Positions 28,322 through 41,244 of a stretch of 64,000 nt of DNA are shown here, piece after piece. The DNA is from Symsagittifera roscoffensis (Eukaryota > Xenacoelomorpha > Acoela > Convolutidae), in the NCBI RefSeq assembly GCF_963678635.1, contig NC_087070.1, positions 13,953,840 to 14,017,839 of the forward strand, written 5' to 3'. How positions within the stretch are numbered: the first letter of the stretch is position 1; each line of letters opens with the position of its first letter. Both the position numbers and the translations under genes were made by a program. The notes beneath the pieces are model-generated. The model did no database searches and was not told the origin of the DNA. It worked only from the letters and a program-made list of their open reading frames with translations.

Positions 28322-28561
28322 ATGAAAGTGGCTGCCTACTCTTCAAATCTGCTTCTCTACTTACTTAATGCACACTTCTTTATTGTTAATGCACAGCAAC
28401 AAAATGGAGTGGGCGAGGAGGAGAAGAAGATTCAGCCGCTGGCCAATTTGGAGGTGTTTGTTCAGCCGGAGGACATTGGCCTCATGTTCGGTTTGTTCGT
28501 AGACCGAATGCAAGTCGTGTCCGAAGTTGAAAACACCATTTCATTTGACGGCATTGAAATT
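28322..28561 (+). CDS. Probable first coding exon, secreted or membrane protein
   Basis: ATG 28322 opens 80 codons ending at a consensus donor (GAAATT|GTAAGT, donor at 28562), phase 0. The first ~24 residues (MKVAAYSSNLLLYLLNAHFF...) are a likely signal peptide. The later part, IGLMFGLFVDRMQVVSEVEN then TISFDG, resembles the first beta strands of Cys-loop receptor ligand-binding domains in general shape. Composition is less AT-rich than the surroundings. It pairs in strand and phase with the exon at 56304, but the middle exons such a receptor needs are not visible here. The receptor assignment is tentative; an exon as such is likely. Confidence 0.55.
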
Positions 28562-29316
28562 GTAAGTCAATCCTAACACAAGTTTCATATTTCGATCACT
28601 GGAAAAAATGCATGGTAAAAAATCAATTATGTATATTGCTATTTTGTGAAAAATTAGTAGAAAAATATATAGTGCATTAGCAACCCGTTCCCGCAATCAC
28701 TGCCGGGTGGGGTGCTCACTTCATGTTTGGTTAGTGCTCGACCTAAAAAGAATAGTGGATACAATACCAGGAGATCGAAACAGGTGTCATCCCTATGCGG
28801 TGCAGACAGACTGTGAAGAACATGCATGGATAGAGTCGACTCTATTCTTGGTGTTTTTACACCCTCTGTTTGTTCGAGTTTTTGCTCGACACAGACCATG
28901 TCTCGACTATTCTGTTTCGGTCGAGTACTCATACATTGTTTTTGTGCTTGACCTTGAAAGTTGAACGAGAAAGAGAGCACCTCCACTGGGGTCGATTGCT
29001 ACCATTTCCTTCATACTCACCTCCTCATCCTATGGCAGAGCTGATTGAAGAGAACCCAATTCTGGAACTGATGTGCAGTGCAGTGAAGCAGTCGCCAGAT
29101 AGAAACAAGTTCATCTGACTGGTCCTTCTATCGCCCACTTGCGGAGAATCAATCGTGTGACTGTGTGCTGCAAGGATGTATGTTTCCTCATTCATGACAA
29201 GCCCATAATTCCCCACACATTGTAGCATTGACACGGAGAGGTCTTCCACAAATCACAGCAATAGCTGTCGTCTTCGTCGTCGTCGTCCTTTTGAAGCAAA
29301 AAATAGTGAACATCAT
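28562..29316. other. Intron start, with less AT-rich DNA of unknown nature
   Basis: 28725-28990 repeats degenerate satellite-edge words. 29030-29290 is less AT-rich, has a short frame MAELIEENPILELMCSAVKQ and a GTC-rich triplet run near 29270-29290. No family recognised. Confidence 0.35.
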
Positions 29317-30284
29317 TACCCGCATCCAGTTTCAAGCGTTAATAATCGATTATATTACGATTTTAGTACCAGTCTCACTAAAATTGAGAAACAATCGATT
29401 TTAATCAATTAATAATTGATTATAATCTCTTTTTTTTCAAATCAAATTATAATTAATTATAATTAATTATAATCGATTATTTATTCGTCTATTTTTCCAT
29501 ACAATTATAATCGATTATAATTGATTATAATCCATTATTTTTATTCAAAATTCTATTTCGTTAGTTTTGCACAAAAATCCATTATAATCGATTATAATTG
29601 ATTATAATCCCTTTTGTTTGTCCATTTTTGTCTTCGAAGTTGCATCTAAATTGCTTATATTTTATGCTTTTTGTGGACGTTGGTTCCTATGAAAAATGAG
29701 AGAAAATTTTTCAAAATTTTCCATTTAATTCATATTTATAAGTTTTTTTTTCCATTTCTTCCCCATTAGAGTTGTTTTGTGATGCATATTTTAAGCTTTT
29801 AAAAACACCAAAACATCAGCAAATTGATTTAGTTTCATGATTGATTCGGAAAAATTATCTTTCATCTACCGCGAGAAACTTTCCAGTCATATGACAGGAT
29901 CTCTGTGAAACTTTTGTTTCGTGGTAAAACTTTGTGTTCAGATGAACCAAAGTGTTCAAGAGATCTCTCTTTTAGAGATTTTCTTATTGACACAAAAATA
30001 ATAACCCATAAGATACAATTCGAAAATAGAAAAATTCCGGCAAAATAAGAGATTATAATCGATTATAATCGATTATAATTGATTTTAAGGGTTTTTAGTA
30101 AGAACTATAATCAATTATAATCGATTATAAGAGATTATAATCTCATGGAAAATATCACGATTATAATCAATTATAAATTCCTTAAGGACCTAATTTTGGT
30201 AATTATAATCGATTATAATTGTCAAAAAATCATCATAATAATCCGTTATAATCGATTATTTACGCCTAAACTTGGATGCGGGTA
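29317..30284. mobile_element. Palindromic AT element with short terminal inverted repeats
   Basis: Ends are TACCCGCATCC (29317) and GGATGCGGGTA (to 30284), with further inverted similarity including AATAATCGATTAT. Inside are many copies of GATTATAATCGATTATAAT-type palindromes in two clusters (29340-29620 and 30045-30260) around a plain core. Non-coding; probably a foldback/MITE-type element. No target duplication was recognised. Confidence 0.65.
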
Positions 30285-32394
30285 GGTTCATTAACGGCCT
30301 AATAACAGGAATGAAAGTTGAGTGACTGCTTGTTTTTCCTCCCCCTGTCAACCGACCCGTTCTAGTAACCAAACTTACCATCATTTCCAAAGTGCACAGA
30401 AATCCATGTCTGTTTGTGTGCTACTTTCCTCAACTAAGTACTCGCCAACTGTGTTGTCAAAAGGTGCGGCCAACGATTAAGACGTATCAGTCATGTCGCA
30501 ATATAGCCTTTCGAAACAATCTGAAAACATGCTGTAAATAAAGGATCAATCCAAACTGCTGGCAAAATTATTGGCTTCAAGCGAGGAAGTCCAGTTGCAC
30601 TTCGCTGGTCGCGTGGAAGATGAAAGTTGGCGTAAGCTACACTTGCTAAATTCACACGACTGTGAATTAGAGTTCAGAGCATCCGAAAAATGTAACAAAA
30701 CCAATCGAACATTAGACTGTGGAATTGCTATGCAACAAACTGGAGCTCAGGCACTGCGTTTTCTGCCCACTGGATTGTTATCGGGCAGCAAGATTGCTTG
30801 AACTTGTTTCACCCAGACTACAGTCTAATCTAATTTTAGCTACCCCAAAACTACTCGATATCGCAGACGACGTTCGTAATCGAAAGCTGCGCACATCCAG
30901 GTCTTTACCTTTCACACTTCAATTCGACCGCAAAAATGAACACCTAAATGTCAACGGCTTGGGTAAATATAGTTGCCTCTAACTCAGGTTCAAAATAGAT
31001 GGTGATCGATGGACTGCTTCAAAACTACAGAACAGCTAGCTTTAGCGTCGACGGAATGGGAAGGAATGAAAAAATCAAAAGAGCCAATTCTCAAATCAGT
31101 AGACAAATAGTGGAGGGCATTCCTGAAAGGCAAACAGAAAACTATTCACGGACAAAAAGTTGAGGATGTGTTCGCCTATCAATTTGTCCCGATAAAATTT
31201 CGGAAAACAATCATCATAGTTCATTATAATTAATATATCGTGCTCAACTCCTGTTCAGTTATGGCATCCCTCGATGACTCAAACTAGCCCTCTCAACACA
31301 AATTTTCTGTTAATTTTGAAATTTATGACATAAAAATTTCTTTGCTTGCATAATTTATATTTTCATGCATTAATTCACTAGTTGAATCGTCTTGCGGTTG
31401 AAAGAAAAAAGATTTCTAATTAGCCTTGTGATTTTCATATCGAGTTCGAAAAATGTGATTTTGTCTGTGTTTTCCTGAACCAAAACTCCATGTTGGATAA
31501 ACAGCTGAACATAATTTTATAAGCAAATATTTAGTGCTGTCCTGTTAAAAAAAATTTCAATGTACCTATGAAATTCGGTTCTGTCGAAATCATTTCGGAG
31601 AAATTTAAAAAATGCTACCTCCTATTTTTCAGTGTTTTTGACTTGTGTAATTTTTTGTCCCGTCACGTGTTTTTTGATATCAAATATTAGTATAATATCA
31701 ATTAAGCAAGCCTTCAATACAAAGGCGATTGATGTGTGAAAGCAATACATTTTTTTAGTTTGCGAATTTCAAAACAGTGTCATTTGCATAAAAAAGCAAA
31801 ATTTTTTGCCGTGACTATATGAAGATGATGTAAATTTAAGTATCGACAGAAAAACATTGGGTCAAGAAGAGATTCCTGAGCTAGCCCAAAAAACCAAGCT
31901 CAAATTGATTCTTTTAAGAGTCTCAGTGTAATGATAGCGAGTGTCAAGATATAGCTTTTAACACAAGCCCTCTGAATCCCATAAATTCAAAATTCATAAC
32001 CAAGTTAAAATAATCAGCCATATCAAACATTGAATGAGGTCTAACAATGTATTTCGAGGGTCTCGATAAAGAAGAAAACTATGAAAACACTGCCTTTTCA
32101 GTTGATGTGTTTCAAGCAAACAATTGACCGGAAATCAGGCAGTGTACAGTTTTAGTGTAGTTGGTAAAATAAACTATCAATCTTGTACGTTTTCCAAAAT
32201 ACTTTGACCTGACTCCTTCTCAAGTTGATCCAGAAGTTGAATTTGTATTGTAACTTAGTTGTTTTACCATTCGCAAAATTAATATCGTTTAAGCATCTAA
32301 AAGGGATGTTGTTGTATAACATAATGCTCTTACTAATGACGATTTTTTAGTTATTTTTCCTGTGAGAGCGTGTGATTTGAAAGAGCTTCTCAGT
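30285..32394. other. No supported gene; weak frames at 30571-30982
   Basis: Two overlapping frames (30571-30801 and 30719-30982) lie in a less AT-rich patch and could be one frameshifted coding remnant. One contains WRKLHLLNSHDCELEF, but I recognise no family. The remainder is AT-rich with nothing identified. Confidence 0.3.
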
Positions 32395-33176
32395 TCAAAG
32401 ATGATAATAAACCTCTGAGTTTGGTAAGGATACACCTTTTTCTGATTGGAAGAGCGTGTTTTTGCTGAGGCACAATTTGATAACCTGACGTGATTCTATA
32501 CGCAAGCAGAAACTTGCGTAATAAAAAGCCAATATTCGCTTTAAGTACAGCTGAAGAATCAAATTGACGTTTATGAAAGCAGGTTTAGCAGCCCAACTTA
32601 GTTGAATCTGAAGTGTGAGAAGTAAAAATTTGGTGTGTGTTGCAAAGATCAACGCCAGATATTGAAGATGGCTTAAGACCAAGGCAATGAGATTGTAGTT
32701 TTCTTTTTTTTTCGGTATACAGCCACTGACTCTATATTGGTTTCAATGCCATGTTCCATTTTCAAGAAAAGCTGTTTAATACCGTCTTGATATTTCAAAC
32801 AACTATATATAAAAATGTTGTTTCTTTTACTTTTCTTTTAATTGTCCAACAATCTGGAGCTCTTGTTTTTTTTTGAATCTTTCTTTTTGGTAGAATGATT
32901 TATACGGTCAGTTTGTTCTTTTCAAATTTTCAGATAGTGAAAACAAAAGCAATCTAATTAAATGTTAAGTATTTGTGTTTTAATGGATAGTTTTAGATTC
33001 ATTCCACTCGAGAGTAAAACTGTTTCATTTGCGTATAATATAATCTGACAGTTTGAGGTGGTTTTTATATCGTTAACTTGAATGTTGAAAAGAGATGACC
33101 TGCTAAATTTGAGTGGAGCAGGTTCGTAATTTTTTGAGATCGTCAATAAAAAATTTTTAAGCGTACAATGGGTCAA
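32395..33176 (-). pseudogene. Decayed non-LTR (LINE) reverse transcriptase
   Basis: Two minus-strand pieces. 33176-32958 contains SSLFNIQVNDI and IILYANETVLLSS, the region of the catalytic box that is normally YADD in this enzyme class; here it reads YANE, so the metal-binding aspartates are lost. 32682-32395 (SHLQYLALIF...) resembles the segment after the polymerase domain in CR1/Jockey-like elements. Stops and frame changes separate them. It is an old fragment inside the putative intron. Confidence 0.65.
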
Positions 33177-35019
33177 AATTGTCCATGATAATGAAGACCC
33201 TCATTTACTAACATAGGCTATAGAGTATCCGGTTTTCCCCTACTTTTTAACAAGTTCCAGATGCTAAATTATGAAAAAAAAATTCGTCATGTTTTGCCGA
33301 TACAACAAAGTTTGGTAGTCTGATCGAGATCTGTCAAAACTGCATCAGATGTTATCTCCCGCGGGGAACGAGATTGTTGATAAAAGTACACAATTTTGTT
33401 CGTTTAATCAAGCAGGGTAGTGGATGTAAATTTAAACTATCTCAAACATGTATATCAATACTGCAACATATGTCAAATGTAACCTCCACGATGAATGAGG
33501 ACGCTGAGGTAGGCAAGCAAAATAATTGTTTGTTCATTTAAGCGAGGTAGTGATTAAAAACAAAAATTTTTCAACCGAATCTGTCAAATTTGCAAGAACA
33601 GATGTTACCCACTGTGGTGAGCGGGGACGCCAATTACCGCAAATTAATTTCTCAGCAACAAAAAAACTCTTGAAAAGTCACTTTTGTTTTCTTATGACTG
33701 AGAATTGCTTAGTATAACACATGGGGTGAAATTTGGCAACAACAAATGCAATCGAAAACAAATGCATTGCTCAGACTAGAATTTCGTTTCCAGTTCAGTT
33801 TTTTGGTTGCGAAATTAAAATAATAAACTATTATCTCCAATCACGGCCAAATTTCATCTTTCTTTTTTCGCAATCTTCATTTTACGCCAAATATCTTTAC
33901 CAGTTTACTCAAAAACATAAAAACTGTAAACTTTGGATCTTCATAATTTGTAGGGTATACATCTATCCGGAGTAATTTTTGAGAAAGTTGGCGTTGAGAC
34001 AAACAAAAATTGTCTGGAAAAGTAGATTTAAATTCATTATTAAAATTAATCACAATTAATTTATTTTCATCTAGTTTTTATCAAGTTTCTCCCAGTTTTC
34101 AAAAACTATAATTTTAAAGGTTTTCCGACATATTACTGGATATTTTTAAGAGGGTTACAGCTTAGTGTAATTTCCAAAATTTTGTTAGTAAAATTTTTTT
34201 AATGCTGAATAACAAAAACAAAAATTATGGATTATTGCAACAAAATTATAGTTCTTGCGTGAACGTACTGGCTTAAAAAATGAAATTTTTGCGTCTGAAA
34301 TTATCTATAGTCAAAATTCAAAAGTTTAACATAGCGAATATTTATCAAGTTCTTCTGGTAGAATTGACCAATTTGCGTAAAAACCACACAAATTATCAGT
34401 GATTTGAAACTTCATTCGAATTATGCGCTCATTTTTTTTCGTTAAAAAACGATGATTTACTCATTCTCATCCCATTTAATCTGCAAAATAGATTATTTAT
34501 CTGATCTGGGTTTTCCTCAAATCTTGCCTGGAGCCGATTCGATAACTGCAAAAGAGTATTTTGTCAGTTGAGTGGTTTGGTGAGCTGCATTTGATCCAAA
34601 GTACTTGAATCTAATTTCAAAAATTCGCTCAACGGTTTGCACAAGTGAAAAACATCCATCTTTGCAATTATTACCTGTTTTATCTTGAAAAGAAATACGT
34701 TCATCATTTCATAATTTAATTTAGGACATAATATCAAAAGAAATGACTTATATGCGTTAGGAATTTTATCGTTAAATCTCCAAATACATGTCTGACGTAC
34801 GGGACAGAGATATATTGCTGAACACTGCTTTGCAAAGTTTCTCGATTTTTTGACAAGGCACTATCCAATGTCTGTTTTTTGGGAGGTGTATATCTGAAGA
34901 AAATCTAAATGGACACTGCAAAAACAATCGAAATGAAATTTTTGAAAAAAAAATTGCAATAATTTAGAAGGATTATAAATAATCAGAAAAAAATGAACAA
35001 TTTTAGCGTTCCAAAATTG
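33177..35019. other. No gene seen
   Basis: AT-rich. Only short frames without recognisable motifs; it may include further remains of the LINE on the right or of the decayed Polinton on the left side of the capsid remnant. Confidence 0.4.
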
Positions 35020-35481
35020 TCAATTTGAATATTTAAAATTTTGTCTACCAAGACAATCAATTCCTTTGATTGCTCCCAAGAAAATCTAAGGAAAAAATTT
35101 GTGTTAAGTTTCAAGCTTTCTTCGCTAAGACCTGGTTAATGCAACTGCTCAGATGCATCTTGCACTGGAGTCATGTCAAGAGACGGAAAATAGTTTTTTT
35201 CGAAAAATTTCGATTGATTGCATTGCTTTCGAAGTTGTAACATGGACAGACAATGAAAAGATGTATCTAATGAAACAACTGCCCTTTCACCTTAAATTAT
35301 TTTCATCTCTCTGAAGTAAACTGTTGTTATGGAAAAACTGTTTATGAAAAGATCCAGCAACAGCTGAGTTTGATTTCATCGTAGTTGCTATTCGTCTCAT
35401 TGGAGCACTATTCAAAAAAATTTTCTGTATGAACTGGTTTTGATGAGAAGGAACTATAAATGATTTTGCAATAGTTTCCAC
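35020..35481 (-). pseudogene. Decayed Polinton major capsid protein, C-terminal part
   Basis: The minus ORF 35481-35287 contains LNSAPMRRIATTMKSNSAVA followed by GSF. Further downstream in other frames come HVTTSKAMQ and SLDMTPVQDASEQLH, then SKELIVLVDK. The order and spacing of these words fit the C-terminal half of the Polinton/adintovirus double jelly-roll capsid protein. Several frameshifts and an in-frame stop show it is dead. No other copy lies in the window. Confidence 0.6.
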
Positions 35482-38400
35482 GTAAATTTACTGGTTAGGT
35501 TCAATCACTGAAAATTGTCTAGAAAATTCTGATCAATCAACATTTTTTTGAGTAACATTTGTATTATCAGAGAGCATTTAAATTTAAAAAATAGATCTAA
35601 ATCAATCGAATGAGTTGAATTTGAACTTAGGTTAGTGGTAGTGACAATTTTTGCAAGTAAAGAAGATAATGGCGAATTTCCCATTGAGTGAAAAAATTTT
35701 GTTCCTGTTCCTAAGCGATTTCAAAAACATTATCCATGAAAAAAATTTCCTTTATTACTCACTGCTGAGTCAATATCCTGGCATTGTACACGATTGATTT
35801 GTTAAAAATTGACTTCTCAATTTGAAAACAAAGAATTGAGTAGATTCTATTTATAAGGTATGTAAGTTTCATCTTCTGATATTGCTTTTTGCTCTGAATT
35901 TTCTTTTCTGTTAGTATCAAGTAATTTTTCTTCGTATATTGAAGCCTTAAGCTAGGGTGGGTATCACGCGCAACCAAATAGAGACTACAGTCTGCCTCAA
36001 TTTTCTGATTGTCAGATGAATTAATTTATTCCAAAAGTTGGACTTTGCAAAACTCTCTGAAAAAGAATTTGTAAAAACTCCGTAGTGATATTTTCCACTT
36101 GGATTTGTCTAAATTCATTTGCGAATGCGGCTGTTTTTTGAACTCGTTTTTTGAGAAAAGCTTCAACCAGTTCTCAGTTTAGATTTCTTCTCCTCCAAAC
36201 TGTCTTCGAGCTGAATTTGGTCAAACATCTTTCGCAAGTAGTTTGAGTTTCTTCAGTCCACTAACAATTTTTTCATATTCTGGAGCTGCATTTTTGTACA
36301 AAACTGCTCCACTTTTTTCGTAGCTGCGACTATATTTTTATCAAAAAGGGGAATGCAGTTTTCCCGAGAGTTAGCGCAAGAGTACCAAAGAATCTTCCAC
36401 GCTGTCTTAATTGTCAACAAAAAATGGGAAAATTGAACTTTGAGCTAACACTTCGCTTGAATTAATAATCAAAATGGATTCAAGGAAAACCTACGAAATA
36501 CGAGAAGAATTCGCGTGCTTCCCACAGAAACAAAAGATTTTTCACGCCTGTAGTTTCCTTCAGTTCTATCTTGATGCTATGGAAGGAGATTTTTAAGAAT
36601 TTTGTTACATTGTAGACTCATAAACGACTTATAGTTCATTTAATGTCTTGTAGTTTTTTTAACCCCGTGTTTTAACTTCAGAAATGAAAAGAAAACAATT
36701 TCTTTTTTCACCGACTACTTCAATTTCTTTGATAACGCTATATAATATCAAGGAAGGGTTTCTTGTAATATTGTAAGAAGTCCGAGAATAAAATGAATAT
36801 TTTCCACTCAACATAACCCCTGTCTAAATTCAATAAAGTCACAACTAAAAATATAACTAAAATCAACACGTTAAGTGATAAGCACGGCTTGATCCTCAGT
36901 TAAATGAACGGCTGTTTTTTTGTAATCTTATCCACTGATAGATCAGTTCCGTTAGTTTTAAAATTTTGCACCTAATGCTAAAAATTTGTCTTTCAATGCT
37001 AAAATTTATTTCAACAGCACTTGGATAAATCCGCGGTTCAATACAATTTGTTTCAATCTTATTTTTGCCTTCCAATTTTTCTCTTCCATCTGTGAACTTA
37101 AGTTTCCTCTCAGTAAAATTTAGTTTTTATGAGGGGTACGATATTTCTCAAATTGCAACTTCCCATTCATCTTTAAGAAACAAAAGTTGTTCCGATAGAA
37201 AAGTTCAAATGAACAAGGACTGTAATTTGGATTACAATCAGAAGAAGCAATCGAAACAAGCTCAATAATGAAACAATCAATGACTTCTAATCAAAGAACA
37301 AAAACAAAAAACTAATTTATCATCAATCTGAACAGTTCATCAGCTCATTTTCCGGTCGTTTTCGAGCTCTTGGTTGATTTATGTTGTTGTTTTAATGTTG
37401 GTATTGATGATGTTTTCAATATATTATCTGAATTGTTAATCTGTCTCCGATTTTGAATTTTGGTTTGCTATGTTTCTAAGTCGTTTGTAATACAACATTG
37501 ATAAATACTACTTTTCACAATCCTGAGAAACTATAAAATGCACCGATTTTTACGACAAACAGTTTGAGACACAGTTTATTGAAATTTAGTAGCAAGTTTC
37601 TCATAATGATCTTCAATAAAACGATATATTACATGCCTTAAAGATTGAATTGCTCTTACTACAAAGGCTGCTTTTGTCTCACTCCATGTTAACGAAACTT
37701 CCATGTTTTTATCCGTGCAAATTTTTCTGAAAGCTCTTCCAAATTCTGTTCATTTATCGACTCACAATTTTTTGGGAGTAATTTTTCAAGATATCATTTT
37801 TTTTGAATGCTTGCAAATTTTCTCTGGCTTAACTTTTTTTGTCTGAATTCTATAAAATCGTTGAAAATGCCTTCAGCTGCTAGTAAATATTTAACCAAGT
37901 CCGTACTATAAATTTCATTGATACATTTTGATAAAGCTTGAAGTCTTCGAAAGCGTCTTGTAGTTGGGCTAAAGTTTGTACCAGAAGTTTTGGATTGTAA
38001 ACTTTTTTCCACTCAACACATCATTTACAGGAAATCTAGATTGCTCTGTCATGTGCTTCAACATTTTTGTAATGTTACTGACAATTTTGGATGGAGCTCG
38101 GGGAGTTGTATGCTATATCTGTAGCAAATCAGTGTTTTTTCTCTTAATAGCATAAAAAATGTCTAGTATTGATGCTTTTTTATCTTAACTATTTAATAAG
38201 AGGTTGTCTAACTGGCTCATTTTATTCTGAGAGAGTTCAAAATAAAATCAGTTGTTGATTTGTTGTTTTTGATTGCAATTGCGCACTTACAGCTGGGTTA
38301 ATTGAAAAAAATATATTTGATACGGTTTTGGATAACCTGAATAAGGGATGAATACCAACTGTTTCATACTGCTTTAGGCGATAATTGAAAATGGTTGTGA

Positions 38401-39284
38401 TGATAGATATTAATTGTAGTCCTTTAGTTGAACTCAAAATGAGTTTTCTTTTGGGTCAAGAGTTACGTTTTGTGTTATTTCTGAAAATTGTAAGAATTCT
38501 ACCACATTTTAGTTCCGACGATCTTGATACCAACAATACGTTTACGTGACACTAGCTCAGAAACTGAAAAATTATTGGTCAATTGAGAATGATTTTTTAT
38601 CGAAATTTTAGGGAAAATCTTTGAGAGACTGGAAAAATAGAGTCTTATTGTACACTCATCGCCCAAAAAACTTGTCTCTGTTCCAGTTTGAAATCACCAT
38701 TTCCTTGGAACTGAATCGGTGTTGGATCAATATTTAAATGAATCCACTTGTTTGGGGTTAAACCGATATGTAATTGGTCTTCTGGAGTTGATGTTACTGG
38801 TTGATACAACTCTTTGAATTGAGACTCGATATATTATCGTTGATTTAGTGTATTGATTTTTAAATTATCTCTCGGAGACTTGAACAAAAGCATGTGTGTA
38901 TTTTAAAATTCCACAACTCTTCCCTTTTTTCTTTGTAGAATCAACTCGTGTTTGATTGATATTCTGTTCAAATTCCTGTCTTCCAGCAGGAGCAATTTTC
39001 AAAAACTGTTACGAGTTTACAGTTTGCTCTTAAAATTCATCTACGATAAGCGGATACTTAGTTCCGTTATTGGGAAGGTGGGACTTGAAAACCAAGTCAA
39101 AGTCTAATCCTTCCATAAATTTGAGGTTTTTCTTTTACACTGAACTATAAATAGGCTGAGAACGCTGATAAAAGTAAAATATAAATTCGATCAAATGCGG
39201 GTTAAACATATTAATTTTCATTAAGTTTGAAATATATGAGATTTCTCAGTTACACCTGAGTAAAGTAGGGCTACAGATGAGACA
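35482..39284. other. Probable remains of a decayed Polinton, unassigned
   Basis: Short coding-like stretches on minus, for example near 36210-36330 (FDKNIVAATKKVEQFCTKMQ), 37794-38012, and 38640-39120 (LTPNKWIHLNIDPTPIQFQG and LPNNGTKYPLIVDE), separated by stops. They may be structural genes of the same decayed element as the capsid and polymerase remnants. I cannot assign them. Confidence 0.35.
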
Positions 39285-39960
39285 TTGTACGGCTACGTGC
39301 AACGTAGTGACAAGGTTTCAGATGATTTCTTACAAATTTTCAAAACTTTCAATCTCACTAGAGAAGATATATTGGAGTATATGAAGACATATGCGGACGA
39401 GAATAATTTGTTAAAACAACGGCAACGAAAGTTGATATCGATTTTCCACTTATCCAACGGAACACCTATAACACCACTCTTCAACTTTTAAATGGGTCCT
39501 GGAGTACGGTATTTAAAAATTTATTGACTTGTATCATACATAACACGTTGAAATTTCAAAAACTTTCGTTGAGTCTGTTCTTGATGCTAGGCCAGCCGGT
39601 GATGAGAATCCTGGTGAGGTAGCGAATAAATGAGATTGCCACTGAGTAGTTCCCATTCCTATCAAATAATGAACAAATCAGAGCATACGACGACAAAACG
39701 TCTTGTTGACAAAAAACGCATGAAACGTTCAAGAACCAGTTCTTTAAGAGAGTCGATGTTGTAGCTAAAGAATTGTAAGTAGTGGAGTCTGTTGAACCTA
39801 CTATAGAAAACTAACCATTCATTTTAGTATGATTCTTCAAACAATACGCTAAGTTGAGAATGTTGGAACTATACTATAAATTTTTTCGACAAGTTTTGCG
39901 ACGTTGTTAGAATTGAAGATTTGAAAAGAACACAGTTTCCCTTTGTTTGGCTGAGGCAGA
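39285..39960 (+). pseudogene. Decayed Polinton DNA polymerase fragment
   Basis: The frame 39285-39491 (YGYVQRSDKV... to RQRKLISIFHLSNGTPITPL) matches part 2 of the polymerase at 8478-9300. Further pieces follow in shifting frames: VLDARPAGDENP, a motif-B neighbourhood, KLRMLELYYKFF, and at 39929-39940 NTVS where the intact family has DTDS. Both catalytic aspartates of motif C are lost. It lies on the strand opposite to the capsid remnant 4 kb away. Confidence 0.8.
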
Positions 39961-41044
39961 AATTTTTCTCAACAAACAAACAGAACGAAAGGACAGAACA
40001 AACGCATCAAAACAATTGATGGGAAGCAATGAATTTAAAATCTTTAAGTTCAATTAATTGAGGATTTAAAACGATTAATCATGCAGTTGAAATTAATGCG
40101 CAAACTAAAAAAAATACTGAGCTATTTTATTCAAAACGGGAACTTGAGCGTAATGTCTGAACCTCTTGTACTGTATACTCTGAAAAGTATACGATGGAGT
40201 AAACTTACACATTTTCTATAAACTTTAACTTTTTTCAACAATCCATTCTTTTTAAACGCTGCGCTTGATCAAACAACTCAAACAAATTTTTAATTTTTTA
40301 AAAATCAAAACCGTTTAAGACTTTAAACATTGCTGTATCGACGAAGTCGAGCGCCGCCTTTTTTGAAACTCATCTTCTGGAACTTACCATCTAAGACTCT
40401 GAAACATATAACCCTTAATATTTCATTGAAAATTTGTTTCTCTATGTTCAAACATAAGATAAGAACGAACTGGACACTATATAACCTATGCTAGTGTATG
40501 AGTGTCTAAATCTCTCCGGACGATTTCGCAGCAAAACACACTATTATCATTTAAATAATTGCTATGTCATTCGATATAGATTGATATATTTTTTGTTCTT
40601 TATTTAATAAAAAGATTTCAATTAGATATTTCGCACGCTGTTGAGTCAAATAAAAACTGGTGAAATTTTTCAAAATCAAAAACTTAGCTTTTTCCGGAAG
40701 TTGTTTCCAACTCCTGAAAATTATTTAAGCTCGTAGAAATCGAGAAACTGTTTACACTTATATAATCCTATTTTGTGTTTGTTTTGCCACCCACTTAGAT
40801 GCCAAAAAAAATTAGCCACGACAACTAAGTTTGTTTCATAGGAGCGTGCATCCAAAAAAGAGAACACCGGATTTTTTCAATTGCAAGTAAAATTGAGTGG
40901 GGCGGGATATTTAGTTCAAAACGACCAATTTTTTTTTGTTCACATGTTCTCTGTTATTAATTTGTCGGTATTTTTTATAGAAAACGAATTGTATACCCGA
41001 TGTCTGATTTCCCTTCAACTGTTTACAAAAAATGCAGTGGGAAA
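39961..41044. other. No supported gene
   Basis: AT-rich DNA. Possible residual Polinton coding on minus near 40330-40400, but too degraded to call. Confidence 0.4.
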
Positions 41045-41244
41045 NNNNNNNNNNNNNNNNNNNNNNNNNNNNNNNNNNNNNNNNNNNNNNNNNNNNNNNN
41101 NNNNNNNNNNNNNNNNNNNNNNNNNNNNNNNNNNNNNNNNNNNNNNNNNNNNNNNNNNNNNNNNNNNNNNNNNNNNNNNNNNNNNNNNNNNNNNNNNNNN
41201 NNNNNNNNNNNNNNNNNNNNNNNNNNNNNNNNNNNNNNNNNNNN
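41045..41244. other. Assembly gap (200 N)
   Basis: Exactly 200 N, a placeholder length. Frames spanning it are artefacts. Confidence 1.

Noticed and set aside
29025-29249. Minus frame in the less AT-rich patch
   Set aside because: No family match and no supporting signals. An exon is possible but not supported.
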